A DNA stretch of 64,000 nucleotides from Ascarosepion bandense. Its lineage: Eukaryota; Mollusca; Cephalopoda; Sepiida; Sepiidae. This document shows, in pieces, positions 9,830-20,549 of the stretch (positions are counted from its first letter, which is position 1; the number at the start of each line of letters is the position of its first letter). The notes under the pieces are model-generated. The model saw nothing but the letters and a program-made list of their open reading frames with translations, did not search any database and was not told the DNA's origin. Where the stretch lies: positions 555,001 through 619,000 of the forward strand of contig JBBBDQ010000420.1 of NCBI GenBank assembly GCA_037127315.1, given 5' to 3'. A program made the translations under genes and the position numbers.

Positions 9830-9830
<1 letters not shown>
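9486..9830 (+). pseudogene. PLE-type C-terminal Cys/His module and 3' UTR (P2)
   Basis: A 50-codon open stretch ends at TGA (9636-9638). It shows GGKICRLCQEEKLEIM, LLNERTEIMTKCIHTKKYL. This matches the 'C.LC..EKL.I......LN.R.E....C.H..K..L' module seen again at 52715-52910. From memory it lies at the C-terminus of one group of retroelement proteins with a GIY-YIG-like domain. The 3' UTR ends CGCCTGAAGACACC and then TGGTAGAAACC. Only the last domain remains. Confidence 0.5.

Positions 9831-9833
<3 letters not shown>

Positions 9834-9870
<37 letters not shown>
9834..9870. repeat. (TA)n microsatellite
   Basis: About 18 TA units immediately 3' of the PLE-type fragment. Confidence 0.95.
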
Positions 9871-9874
<4 letters not shown>

Positions 9875-10500
9875 AGTGAGTGTATTCTTTTATAATTGTT
9901 ATTTTATCTTTTTGCGGTATTTTCTTTTCGCATTATTTTATTTTGTGCCCTTTCTTTTTGTCTTTCTTTGTTTTTTTTCTTCAATTTTCAATGATCTCAT
10001 CGTTTCTGAAAAAAAAAACCTCAATTTTTCATTTTTAATAAACTCTTCTCTGCCTGTCATCGCCATCCGTAAACTTTTTCCCGTCTTTCTTCTTGAAGTC
10101 ATCTACTTTTCTGCCTTTTGTCTCTATTCTTTTGCCGTCGGAGACGGAGAACAAGGCTTAGTTTTCGTCGCCTGAAACACCATTCTTATAAATGACCAGG
10201 TCGAACCATCAACCACGTAACCTTAGCACGAGCGATCATATATCAAACAAAACTGTTGACTGAATCCAACTTAGAAAAGAACGTGCTGAAGTCACAGAAA
10301 TATCTGAAAGAATCCCATATACATGTAATTTACAACTTGCGCCATATTTACCCACCCCTTCTTGCCGTCACTATTTAGGGTGGGAATCGTTATAGAAAGT
10401 AGGAGGGGCTCGTCAGGAAAAGATAAATCTGTTATCATAAAGCCAAAATAGCAGAGCTCTTCAATATTAAAGTTAATTTTGATTGCTGCATTGTTGGACG
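9871..10500. other. Unassigned T-rich sequence
   Basis: The 101-codon plus-strand frame at 9870-10175 is Phe-rich because of T-rich DNA. It has no recognisable domain and is not called as a gene. Confidence 0.4.
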
Positions 10501-10599
10501 TCGTCTGTTGTTGCTCTTTCTCTCGCACTTATTTAACGTACAACAGGGCGACGAGGAACGAATGATAAATAACAGACGACATTCGAACTTATTCACCAA

Positions 10600-11345
10600 T
10601 TTGTTTATTTTTCTGTTCTTTCTTTCTCCTTTTGGCAATTTACACATTCTTTTCATATTTTTTTTTTTAGAACTGTATTTCTTTTCTGGCTTCTTTTCGT
10701 TCACATTTCTTTTTAATGCCTTTCGGCTTTATTCTATGATTAGTTACCCTCCTCCTTTCTTTTCTTCTTTCTCCTTTTACTCTTTTTCTTCCTCCTCCAT
10801 TTTTTTCCTTCCTTCTCCTTCTTCGACTCATCCTCCGCTCTTTTCGTCTTTCTGGAACGCGAATCATTTCGTCTTTAGTTTAGGACTCTTTGTTGTTGTT
10901 GTTGTTCTTTTTCCACCACCACCATCATCATCATCATCTGATTTTATTCTTGTTCCCCCTCTTTCTTTTACTCTTTCTCCTTCTCTTTCTGTTTCTTCCT
11001 CCTCTCCCGCTTTACCCTCCTCCTTTCATTTTTCTTCCCTCCCTCTTGCTCTTTTCTCTTCTTCTTCCTTTTTCTGGAACGCAAATCATTTCGCCTTTAT
11101 TCTATTTTTCTCCTTCTTCATCTTCTTTTCTCTTCCTCTTCTTTCTTATTCCGCCACCTTTTCTTCCTTGTCATCCTCCTCTTTCTTTTCTTGCATCTTC
11201 TTTGTCTTTTTCTCCTCCCCCGTTTTTTCTCCTCCCTTTCTTTGTTTCTCTCCACGCGCTCCTTTCTCAGCCCTCCTCCCACTTCTTCTCTTTGGAACGC
11301 AAATCATTTCGTTTATTTATTTTGTGTATTTCCACTTGAACTGAA
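10600..11345 (+). repeat. Pyrimidine-rich tandem repeat, unit about 220 bp
   Basis: The marker CTGGAACGCAAATCATTTCG (with small changes) occurs at about 10852, 11074 and 11292, spaced about 222 and 218 bp. The sequence between is CTT/TCC-rich low complexity. The long Ser/Phe/Leu frame across it (10508-11344) reflects absence of purine-containing stop codons, not selection. Confidence 0.75.
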
Positions 11346-11589
11346 TATTTGTAAGACCAGCGATGACTTTCTGTTTTCTATTTTAGTTCGAAAGATTCGG
11401 GGAAATTTATCAAAGCCAATCGGGTAAATATAATCTCGAGAAATGATCCGTGGGATATTATTGTTACTGATTATGCCAGGCCTATCCAACACCCCGACCG
11501 TTACACGTACTAACTTTTCCGTTCATTTTCTCTTTCCTGTGCACACTCGCACACATGGGTACACTTTTTTTTCTCTCCTGCACACATGC

Positions 11590-11590
11590 A

Positions 11591-11628
<38 letters not shown>

Positions 11629-12189
11629 TCTTTCTTGCTGTTTCCACTCACACACACATACGCATACTTGTCATCTTTTTTCAGAACACAAACTTTTCTT
11701 TCTCATCTGTAAACATGCACACACGCACATGAACAATTTTTGTCTTTCTCACCTACACAAGCATACGCATATACACGAACGCAACGCACACTACATTTTT
11801 CTAACTTATTTATAAACACACACAATCTCTCTCCCCCCCCCCCCCCCCAAAAAAAAAATTAGTTTCCTGATTACACGCACACACATCATTCTGTCTATTT
11901 TACCTACCTATGCACGTGCAGGTGGTATAATGGACGGCCGCTCGCAAGGGGAACTCGGAGAACCGCGTTCGGATTTCAATTGAGTTTCGCCTTCACTGAC
12001 TCGTAAATACCCCCCCTATCGATCAAATAGTATATTTTCTCAAGAATAATAATAAAAAAAAATTATACTGAAAATATTGTTGAAGCAATAGACACTAGCC
12101 AAAAAAATAATGTTTTTATCACCCAAAACATGTTTTTATAGAGCTGATAAACCATAAAAATCAACCAGTCAATTAATAAAGCACTCTCT

Positions 12190-12225
<36 letters not shown>

Positions 12226-12369
12226 CAGAATCATAAACAAACATCGATGTACACACACTCTCTCTCTTTCTCTCTCTCTCTTTCCCCTACTTCACTTTAT
12301 TTCATAAACAAATAACCACATATATGCATTTTACTTACATGTCACCCACATTTCATCTCTCATTTTCTT

Positions 12370-12435
<66 letters not shown>

Positions 12436-12440
12436 GCCAC
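11590..12440. repeat. Microsatellite cluster
   Basis: (CA)n at 11594-11626, a C17-type homopolymer at about 11832-11848 followed by A9, (GCAC)n at 12187-12227, (CT)n at about 12260-12285 and (CA)n at 12370-12433. Short CACA-rich linkers lie between. Confidence 0.9.
11916..12008 (+). mobile_element. SINE-A head fragment (copy A3)
   Basis: GGTGGTATAATGGACGGCCG is a good A-box region. CCGCGTTCGGATTTC is a B-box-like match 40 bp later. It is followed by the diagnostic CACTGACTCGTAAATACC body and then truncated. Confidence 0.6.
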
Positions 12441-12483
12441 TTTTTCTTAAGCACATAAGCACACCCTTCCTCTATTTTTTTTT

Positions 12484-12840
12484 CAATTGGAGTAGATAGA
12501 TCTATCACCCGGTTCACACTCCACCCACGTCTATTGAACAGGTTAAGAGGCTCATCCCTTGTTCCCTGTTTAGGATGTGGTTTCCGGCTTTCTCTTCTCC
12601 AATATTCCCACTTTGTTTTTTTGTGTGTTTTTTTTTTTCAATTGGAGTAGATAGATCTATCTATCGCCCGGTTCACACTCCATCAACGTCTATTGAACAG
12701 GTTAAGAGCCTCATCCCTTGTTTCCTGTTTAGGATGTGGTTTCCGGCTTTCTCTTTTCCAATCTTTTCACTGTTATGTAGCCCCCTGCATATCAGTGACG
12801 TTACCGCCTTGCTCGGGGTGATACGATTAAAAAAAAAAAT
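12484..12840 (+). mobile_element. SINE-C with internally duplicated head (copy C1)
   Basis: The unit CAATTGGAGTAGATAGATCT, then CGCCCGGTTCACACTCC (B-box-like) and TTGAACAGGTTAAGAG occurs at 12484 and again at 12639, 155 bp apart. The second unit runs into the tail TTATGTAGCCCCCTGCA, GACGTTACCGCCTTGCT, GGGGTGATACGATT and A10. The tail matches the 3' end of the jockey/CR1-like LINE at 30180-30250. Confidence 0.7.
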
Positions 12841-13104
12841 TCTGTTTCACTTTCCTTCACATCCACACACAAACACAGACAAAAACAGACGAGCAAACAA
12901 ACACATGATATACATGTATAAATAAACAATGCATACAATACAACCGAAATTATGTCTACGTGTTTGTGATGGATTTTGGAAAGAATATATCTTCTTTTTG
13001 ATTAATTTAATATTCATTCCGAATTTTCCAAAACTATTCCTAAAACTTTTAAACAAAATTAATGTCTCTTTTGCATGGGTTATTTTTTTCAAAAATAGTC
13101 TATA

Positions 13105-13800
13105 AATGAACCTAGCTTTAAATCTCTATGCAATGCAATAATGCCACTAAGATGCAAGGGGTTACTGAGTGTTACAGAATATGAGATAATACTATTAAGG
13201 AGAGGGAAAAATATAAAAACCGGAATTAAGAAGACAGCCGATAACGATTGACATTGCGTTGAAATTTTTGAAGACCAGAGTAGATAAGAAAGCAAGAAGC
13301 CAGAAGCAAGGCAATAAAGCCACTAACATGAAGGTGGATGCTGAATGTGAGAGAATGAGAAAAATACTATTAAAGAGAGAGAACAATAAAAGAACAGGAA
13401 TTAAGAAAACAGGAGATAACGATTGATGTTGCATTTAAGTTTTTGAAGATCAGAGTAGATCATAAAGTAAGAAGTCAGAAGCAAGGCAATAAAGCCACTA
13501 ACATGCAGGTGATTACTGAGTGTGAGAGAATGAAAAAATTACTGTTTAGGTGAGAGAACAATAAAGGAACAGGAATTAAGAAGACAAAAGATTGAATTGC
13601 ATTGAAATTATTGAAAATCTGAATGGTGATTACTGAGTGTGAAAGAATGAGAAAAATAGTATTAAGGAGAGAGAACAATAAAAGAACAGGAATTAAGAAA
13701 ATAGAAGATAATGATTGACATTGCATTTAAGTTTTTGAAGATCAAACGTGACTGGAAGCAATAAGTTGGAAGGGAGTTTCACAAGCGAGAAGTGAGTTAA
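13105..13800 (-). mobile_element. LINE 3' UTR in four tandem units (L2)
   Basis: The minus-strand LINE 3' UTR is repeated. The marker GATTGACATTGC (and variants) stands at 13246, 13421, 13590 and 13713, giving periods of 175, 169 and 123 bp. Units begin with GCAAGGCAATAAAGCCACTA (13305, 13480). At the right end, 13745-13800 carries the C-terminal coding remnant (CACAAGCGAGAAGTGAGTTA corresponds to the 'SRTSRLWNS' region on the minus strand). Confidence 0.65.
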
Positions 13801-13877
13801 AAGAAACTATTAGCATAGAACTCTTAAAATGTTAAAGTGTCTTTAAATTATTTTCAAAGTATATCTTAGATGATTAC

Positions 13878-13985
13878 AAACCAAGGAGTATGGGGCACCC
13901 AGTGAGGAACGAACTCATTATTTCGGCGTAATTGATTTATTCTAGCGAAATAAACTTGCTAACCGTTACACTACGCCCATGAGTC
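13878..13985 (-). pseudogene. tRNA-like sequence or SINE head
   Basis: On the minus strand GGGCGTAGTGTAACGGTTAG is a clear tRNA 5' half with A-box. GAGTTCGTTCCTCACTGGG is a T-arm-like B-box, and GGGTGCCC could pair with the 5' GGGC. The middle can form a TTTAT/ATAAA arm and a long variable region. The pairing is poor, so a decayed tRNA or tRNA-derived SINE head is more likely than a working gene. Confidence 0.35.
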
Positions 13986-14065
13986 GTCGAAAGATAAACA
14001 TCAATGGACGCCAATAGAAGGGTTAACCAATCAGAAGGCTCAACATATTTAATGTGACGTGTTTA

Positions 14066-14466
14066 GTTTCCGGCTTTCTCTTTTCCAATCTTCTCACTTT
14101 GTTTTCTTTTTTTTTTCAATTGGAGTAGATAGATCTATCTATCGCCCGGTTCACACTCCACCCATGTCTATTGAACAGGTTAAGAGGCTCATCCCTTGTT
14201 TCCTGTTTAGGATGTGGCTTCCGGCTTTCTCTTTTCCAATTTTCTCACTTTGTTTTTTTTTTCAATTGGAGTAGATAGATCTATCTATCGCCCGGTTCAC
14301 ACTCCACCCATGTCTATTGAACAGGTTAAGAGGCTCATCCCTTGTTTCCTGTTTAGGATGTGGCTTCCGGCTTTCTCTTTTCCAATCTTTTTACTATTAC
14401 GTAGCCCCCTGCACATCAGTGGCGTTACCGCCTTGCTCCGGGTGATACGATTAAAAAAAATAATAA
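14066..14466 (+). mobile_element. SINE-C with repeated head units (copy C2)
   Basis: A partial unit begins at 14066 (GTTTCCGGCTTTCTCTTTTC). Full heads start at 14117 and 14263 (CAATTGGAGTAGATAG), 146 bp apart. The tail GTAGCCCCCTGCACATCAGT, GGCGTTACCGCCTTGCT ends at 14452 and is followed by an A-rich stretch. Near identity of the units points to recent unequal exchange or copying. Confidence 0.7.
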
Positions 14467-14789
14467 AATAAATGCGACCCTATTTTCCCGAGTATTGGCT
14501 ATATAGTCAGATTCAGTAGAGTGTTTGACTCGTGAGTTTTAGTCTTTGACGTAGTTTTATTGAACAGATTACGTACTGCGCTGTATTCTATATTCATACA
14601 CTATGATGGACATGGTCAACAGGACCGTCCACATTCAGCATCTGATTATTTTCTGTTTTAAACATTAAAGGCATTTTGAAAACGCGGGAGTTTTCAATTG
14701 GTTTAGGGGTTAGTAGCCGAGCCAGAAAAGAAAATTATGTGTCTCCACAAAAAAAAAAAAAAAAAAAAAAAAAAAACGCGATTCCTAAC
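14467..14789. other. Unassigned sequence with an A-run
   Basis: No gene is recognised. A 28-base A run lies at about 14749-14776. Confidence 0.35.
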
Positions 14790-14950
14790 ATTTAAAATTA
14801 ATCTTTATAAATGAAAAATCTTCCCTGAAGCTTTTTGTTTTAGTTCTAATTTTAAACTAATAGATTAAATTTAATATTTAAATGAGCAAAATAATTTGTT
14901 GCATTTCAAAACTAATTAAAATTAACTGGAAACATCGTAGCGATTACCCA
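14790..14950 (+). repeat. Dispersed AT-rich repeat, partner at 43110-43270
   Basis: ATGAAAAATCTTCCCTGAAG, TTTTGTTTTAGTTCT and TTGCATTTCAAAACTAATT correspond in order to the segment at 43125-43245 (AATTTCTCTGAAAGATTTTA, TGTATTTCAAAATGAATTT). The family is not identified. Confidence 0.4.
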
Positions 14951-15024
14951 AGCTTCACTAAGTGCTCATGGATGGTGGATTTTCATGAATTTAGTATTTC
15001 TTTCAATTCTTGCGTTGTATAATG

Positions 15025-16248
15025 CGGGTTATTCTCAATCACTGTTTTGTTTCGGTCCTCATCTCTAGTAGGAGGGTCTGCCTGAGCCTTCTTTGTCACA
15101 GTTCTGTTAGCTGAAGCATCTTCACCGTACACAGTACATATCTTTTTTGTTGCTTTTACGGTGATAAAAAAGAAGCATACGGTGTCTAAAATTCATCTGA
15201 TAATCTTCCATTTTCACGAATTAGATAATTTTGAATTTTCTTTCTCAAGAGATAGTTTGAAATGTGCTTTAAACAGAAATGCAACCAAAATATATCTGTC
15301 AGTAAATTTAACGTGTTCTAAATTGTTGGAAATTAAACAACTAAAATATGGCATGAGCTTACCGGACAACCCTTTGAACTTTTCTCTTAATAATAGCATA
15401 AATATTTTTTTCTGTTTTTATCAAGTTTGGGGCTTCTTTTTTTTCATTATGTTATGCTCTTTTTTCAAAAATGTTTGAAGGTACCTAGGTTTAATGAAGA
15501 AATATCTTAATATATTTGAAAGGTTTATAAATTTGTAAAAGGAATTGTCCAGGGTTGTAAATATTTTTTTTAAGTTTACCTAATCTAATGAAAAAGAGCC
15601 ACTCAATATAGAGGTACGATATGAATGTAAGAGGTAATGAATTATAATGATAAGGAGGATATATACGAATTGATACTTGAAGAGTCATGATCACAGTGTT
15701 CAGAGAGAAGCATCCATACCGAAATCTAACAACCATTTCAGTAGGAGTTTTCCCTTACAACTAGAATCCGAGGGAAACATGGATGTTTATCTCCTTGGCT
15801 GAAGAATGTCGATTTTTAACAACAGATATCTGAATTGCTAGGACTGCAATATAAACATGCACGATAGTAGGTATGCTTCGTGTTTCCCCGTTATCCCCAT
15901 CTTAGTCAGACTGACAACTTTTCGTTCTTTTGTAATTTCTTATTAGAGGACACTTTCTAATCTTTTTTCTCAAGAAAGAAAGTTTGAAATTTCTTAATTC
16001 TGGTCAATGTTGCATCCCGATGAAAAAAGAAAAATTATATATGCATTTTAGACACTTGATTCTTTTTTATTACCATAAAAAATGCTTTGCAAATAACAAA
16101 AAAGATATGTGGTGTCTAGTGTGAAGGTACTTTAGAAGTTGTTCGATAAGTTTAGAGTTAGTGATTGTAGCCTTATTGACGAAGAACGCTAAGGCAGACC
16201 CACTTCTATAGATCACGACCAAAACAGTACAGTAATTGAAAATAACCG
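15025..16248. mobile_element. Element with long imperfect inverted arms (~170-210 bp)
   Basis: The left arm 15025-15195 is the imperfect reverse complement of 16041-16248. Matching blocks in order are GGGTTATTCTCAATCACTGT, GGTCTGCCT-AGC, CATATCTTTTTTGTT and GATAAAAAAGAA, then GTGTCTAAAAT. The right arm has about 35 bp extra. The ~845 bp between contains no recognisable transposase. The structure fits a fold-back or non-autonomous TIR DNA transposon. An inverted duplication of a repeat is the alternative. Confidence 0.6.
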
Positions 16249-16354
16249 TTTGAGCGAGAGTTGTCGCTCACAATAAGAATACGGAAGTAACGTAGGTGTT
16301 TAGAATTTATGGCATTGGCAAGGAATCAACTGTTATCTTTGCGTAACTTTACTT

Positions 16355-16585
16355 TTAGCTTAGTTTGGTATAATGGGCGCATTCACTTTCTGACGATGAA
16401 GCCCTGTTTCGAATCTCACCACGGTCGATTTGTCAGGAACGTGACATCTTGATGTTATCAATCCAAAGAAGGCGATCCCAGCGTGTGGCGCCTTAGATAA
16501 GGGCTTGAAAATGATGTCACTGATTGACCCAAGCCTTGTGTGTAAACATTGGGTAGATTGGACCCTTTGGGAGCCGCCGGTGGTT
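16355..16585 (+). mobile_element. tRNA-headed SINE, family D (copy 2)
   Basis: A-box TTTGGTATAATGGGCGCATT and B-box TGTTTCGAATCTCACC are well spaced. The body matches 3977-4170: GATTTGTCAGGAACGTGAC and GATTGACCCAAGCCTTGTG. Tail unknown. Confidence 0.65.
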
Positions 16586-16714
16586 TGAATGAATTTTTTG
16601 ATCCTTGTTTGGGGCAATCTTCCTTGAGATGGTGTCTCGTATATAAAAACACCCGGATGTAGGTTCTGCATCAGCCATCGAAATAAGTCTATGACGTTCA
16701 TTCAGAGCACCAGA

Positions 16715-16960
16715 ATTTGAGTACAGCAATGCTTGACCGTTTTGTGTTGGGTGACGTGGCCTGAGTACAGCGACCTTGTTGTGTGGGGAGGCGAGGGCTG
16801 AATACAGTAATGTTTGACCTTGTTGTGTAGTGTAGCGAGGCCTGAGTACAGCGACCTTGTTGTGTGGGGAGGTGAGGCCTTAGTACAACAATGTTTTACA
16901 TTGTTGTGTGGCGTGGCGGGGTCTGAGTACAGCAATGCTTGACCGTGTTGTATGGGGTTG
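16715..16960. repeat. GC-richer minisatellite, unit about 42 bp
   Basis: CTGAGTACAGCGACCTTGTT and variants with GCAATGCTTGACC alternate about every 42 bp across six units (two unit types, so a ~84 bp higher-order period). The repetitive minus-strand frame through it encodes His/Thr-rich peptides and is a by-product of the repeat. Confidence 0.75.
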
Positions 16961-17654
16961 GGTAGTCGATGGAAGTCCGACCAATCATTGGATGCTTGAA
17001 GGATAATGATGACGAGTTTATTATAATATTCAGGAGATATTAAACAGGAAAAAGAAATACAGCTCTACACCATGTCTTTGATATATTTGAATTGCAAGAC
17101 TACGCCATTTCTTCCCCCAGAATGAGTAAAGGTTGGTTCTAATTTCAAAAGATACATTTCAACATAGGCATTACCATATGAAATGTGTAAAAGAATATCG
17201 GTACTTAATAATTTAAGTAAGAAAAAAGAACAAGTATGGATAGATGAAAGTGTCTCGATGTTGTTGAGTTTAATTACTTTCGTTAATAATCAACACAAGG
17301 GCCATAAACATTTACTTCGTTCATATTTTGAGACATCATTTAACTTTGTTTTAACTGTCTTCCTAAAGAAATCAAATTAAACTGATACGAGAAACGTGAA
17401 CCAATACTTAGTCTCATATTTTGCTCATCATATTCATAATAAAATTGTCTTTGCTGATACATTGAACGCAACACCCGACACGAGTAATTAGCTTTAGTTT
17501 TTCTATTCGTATTTCCCTCGAAACTATGCTATATTTAACGATGCGACGTACATGATAATTATTAGAAAGTTTTGAATTACTGACACGTTCTCGTTCGATC
17601 ATCAAAGTGAGGCTACGTCTAAATAGTTTTTCGTATAAGGTGATGGTAATAGTT
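16961..17654. other. Unassigned stretch
   Basis: Nothing recognised; AT-rich with short fortuitous frames. Confidence 0.3.
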
Positions 17655-17765
17655 AAGGATAATTGCTAGTACAACGGATAGTGAAACGGAATCAGAGATA
17701 GAAGAGCCAGATCAGGTCGTTATATTCGCTGACGTGCAAATACTCTTCAGAAACTATGGATCCAT
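17655..17765 (+). mobile_element. SINE-A-like head preceding the tandem array
   Basis: GCTAGTACAACGGATAGTG, then GCCAGATCAGGTCG stand where the A- and B-boxes of SINE-A would be. They are followed by TGACGTGCAAATACTCTTC, the SINE-A body start. The head is decayed but the order is conserved. Confidence 0.5.
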
Positions 17766-18785
17766 CTCTTCTCCCAATAGCCATGGACAGACAGTAGAAC
17801 AGAAAGGGTCTTATGTATTTGGTTGGCAACCGGGCTATAGAATCTATGAATACAGACCAGGTATAAATCCTTCTCTTCTCCCACTAGCCATGGGCAAATA
17901 GTAGAACAGAAAGGGACCTAGGTATTTGGTTGGCAACGGGATAGGGAATCTATAAATAAAAACCAGGTATATATCTTCCTCTTCTCCCACTAACCACGGG
18001 AAAATAGTACAACAGAAAGGGTCCTATGTATTTCGTTGGCAACTGGTTTAGGGAATCTATAAATAAAAACCAGGTGTAAATTCTTCATTTTTGCTCCTAT
18101 CCCTGGGCAAAAAGTAGAACAAAAAGAGACCTAGGTATTTGCTTGGCAACCGGTCTAAGGAATCTATAAATACAAAGCAGGTATAAATCCTTCTCTTTTC
18201 CCAACAGCCATGGGCAAATAGTAGATCAGAAAGAGTATTTTGTTGGCAACCGGGTTAGGAAATCTATAAATACAAACCAGGTAAAAACCTTCACTTCTCC
18301 CACCAGCCTTGGGCAAATAATAGAACAGAAATGGTCCTATATATTCGGTTGGCAACCAGCTTAGGGAATCTATAAATACAAATCAGGACAAACCCATCTC
18401 TTTACCGTCTAGCCATGGGAAAATAGTTGAACAAAATTTGTCAGATCTATTTGATTGGCAACCAGGCTAAGGAATCTATAAATAAAAACCAGGTATATAT
18501 CCTCCTCTTCTCCCACTAGCCCATGGAAAAGTACAACAGAAAGGGTTCTATGTATTTGGTTGGCAACAGGGTTAGGGAATCTATTAATACATACCAGGAA
18601 TAAATCCATCATTTTTACCCCTATCCCTGGCCAAATAGTAGGACAGAAATGGTCCTGTGTTTTTGGTTGGCAACCGGGCTAGGGAATCTATAAATACAAA
18701 CCAGGTATAAATCTTTCTCTTTTACCCCTAGCTATGGGTAAATTGAAGGACAGACTATGAATTCAAAGCAGGTTATAAATTTTGC
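17766..18785 (+). repeat. Tandem array of nine ~106 bp units derived from a SINE-A body
   Basis: GGTTGGCAAC-type markers start at 17821, 17928, 18034, 18141, 18241, 18347, 18453, 18558 and 18665. The spacing is 100-107 bp. Each unit holds CCCACTAGCCATGGGCAAAT, AGAACAGAAAGGGTCCTA, TGGCAACCGGGCTAGGGAAT and CTATAAATACAAACCAGGTA. These blocks correspond in order to the SINE-A body (CCATAGC, TGGCAACC). Units differ by point changes and small indels. Confidence 0.8.
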
Positions 18786-19160
18786 CTCTTTGAGGCTATT
18801 TTCTCATCTCTCACCCTTGTTGCTACGACTCCTCTACACGTAATTCCCTTACGAGTCTAAGGCGTTACTGGATTCGTGATTGCGATCGCATTTGTGAATG
18901 ACAAATATAAAAGCGTGATAGGTATTTCCAAACAGAGAACATTCGGCATTCTCTGACCGAAAAGTTAATCCACTGAAATTTATATCTTTTCCTTAAAAGT
19001 TTTCCAGGAAATTAGATTTCTTAAATCCACTGAATTTTATAGCTTTTTTCTCATAGCAATGGGATTTCTCTTCTAATATTTCTAATCTTGGTAGCATAGA
19101 AATTTAACGTCTTTATTATATCATTATTTTTGGAAATGTTGCTTCGGGGTTAACATTTCT
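18786..19160. other. Unassigned stretch
   Basis: Non-repetitive in this window. A TATAAAAG motif at about 18907 is noted but there is no gene downstream. Confidence 0.3.
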
Positions 19161-19402
19161 GTCAGTCAAGTGCCATCCGTGATACACGCTTGGACGACCA
19201 TTTCTCGAAAGAGACATGACTGACTGGGCAGTAGTGGGTTGCCATTACTTTCTGTGGTAGATCGGTTGCCAACCAAGGTTACAGAATACAATCTGTCCAG
19301 CTATTTATCTCATAGCTGTGGGTAAAAGAGACGGATTAATACTTGTCCCAATACCAATTACGCGTAAGTGAATGCAACAAATTCAACATAAATTCGAACT
19401 AA
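19161..19402 (-). mobile_element. SINE-A (copy A4)
   Basis: Minus-strand copy: GTCAGTCAAGTGCCATCCGT end, CTGTGGTAGATCGGTTGCCA, AAAGAGACGGATTAATACT, ACGCGTAAGTGAATGCAACA. It stops at the B-box (AATTCGAACT), so the A-box half is missing. It abuts an RTE fragment. Confidence 0.7.
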
Positions 19403-19520
19403 GGAAACAAAGAAAAATAGACAGTTGAAGTTTCTGGGACATGTAATGAGAAAGGAGGGCTTGGAGAGCCTGATTCTCACGTGACCAGTAGAGGGAAATA
19501 GAGACAAGGAAAATCAACGC
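19403..19520 (+). pseudogene. RTE-type LINE ORF scrap (R2)
   Basis: AGACAGTTGAAGTTTCTGGG encodes RQLKFLGHVMRKEGLESL followed by ILT. This is the most conserved part of the RTE C-terminus. It is truncated on both sides. Confidence 0.65.
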
Positions 19521-20549
19521 GTGATTTAGCTATGTTTCTTTTTCGTGTCCATCCGTAATACTTTAATATACTTCTAACTAAATATTCTTGACTTGAAGGG
19601 TTGAAAACAATAATCCGTTTATATGATAAAATATCTATATGGATGTGAGTTCTATGTTTACGGTGTCATCTCTAGTACATTCCCGCTTTTGCTACTCTGT
19701 TCTGTCTTGTTTCCCAGTCAACTTTGACCTTCAAAAATTTTTAAGGAATTTCAATCTATATCTCATCTCTACTTATATCAGAGCGGAAAGAGAAAAAGAC
19801 AAGGGAAAGGAATAGGGAGAGAGTGTAAATAGATAAAAAATGATGAAACATACACACGCTCAGTTATAGACATGCACACACACATACGCGTGCACCCGCC
19901 AAAAAATGTAGCTCAAATAATAAGGTCATTTAAACAAGATAAAGAAAAAGATAAGAAAAAACTTTCAATTTCTGAAATCTCCTGACGAGTGGTCTAAGCG
20001 ATAATAGAAAATTTCGTCTACCAAACTCGAAGCGCTGAGTATAACATCAATCAGCTCAGTGATATATTTCATTTGTGTTAATACTATACACCCAAAAGGA
20101 AAACTTAAATGCATGCAAGTTACTCCTCAGTACATAGAAATTATCAGTATCCAGTAGGAAAGAGTGGCATAGTTAAATACGTGATGAAACAATTGGAAAA
20201 TGACAAGATGCAAATGCTAGAAGACAAGAGAGAAACGCGGAAGCACCTCTCAATATGTGCAAAATCTTTGTGCTTCAAATTTTATCCTTAGAGCTCATAA
20301 CAGAGCGTACTTATTTCAAATCGGTTGTTAGCAGGGAGACAGTCTGCGTCGTCACTGCATCTAGAGCTGTTGGAACAGTGAGCAGCTTATTGCCAGAGAT
20401 ATACTGTTGATATTGCTCTTCAATGCCAACATAATAAACTTCATCCTTTTTATTGGGCCTATTCGATGTCCATGCAGAAATTTACGACACAGAAGAATTT
20501 TGCTGCTGAGGAGTCACCGCCATACTGATCAAGTTGTCACCTCAGCACA
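19521..20549. other. Unassigned stretch
   Basis: Short frames at 20109-20291 and 20407-20604 have no recognisable domains. No repeats shared with the rest of the window were noticed. Confidence 0.3.

Noticed and set aside
10508..11344. 278-codon plus-strand open frame
   Set aside because: Ser/Phe/Leu low complexity from pyrimidine-rich tandem DNA; no domain, and all frames in this strand are open for the same reason.
17766..18785. CRISPR-like array
   Set aside because: Regular spacing near 106 bp, but the whole unit is repeated with no unique spacers and the context is eukaryotic.
18907..18914. TATAAAAG as a promoter
   Set aside because: No gene downstream and such motifs are expected often in AT-rich DNA.
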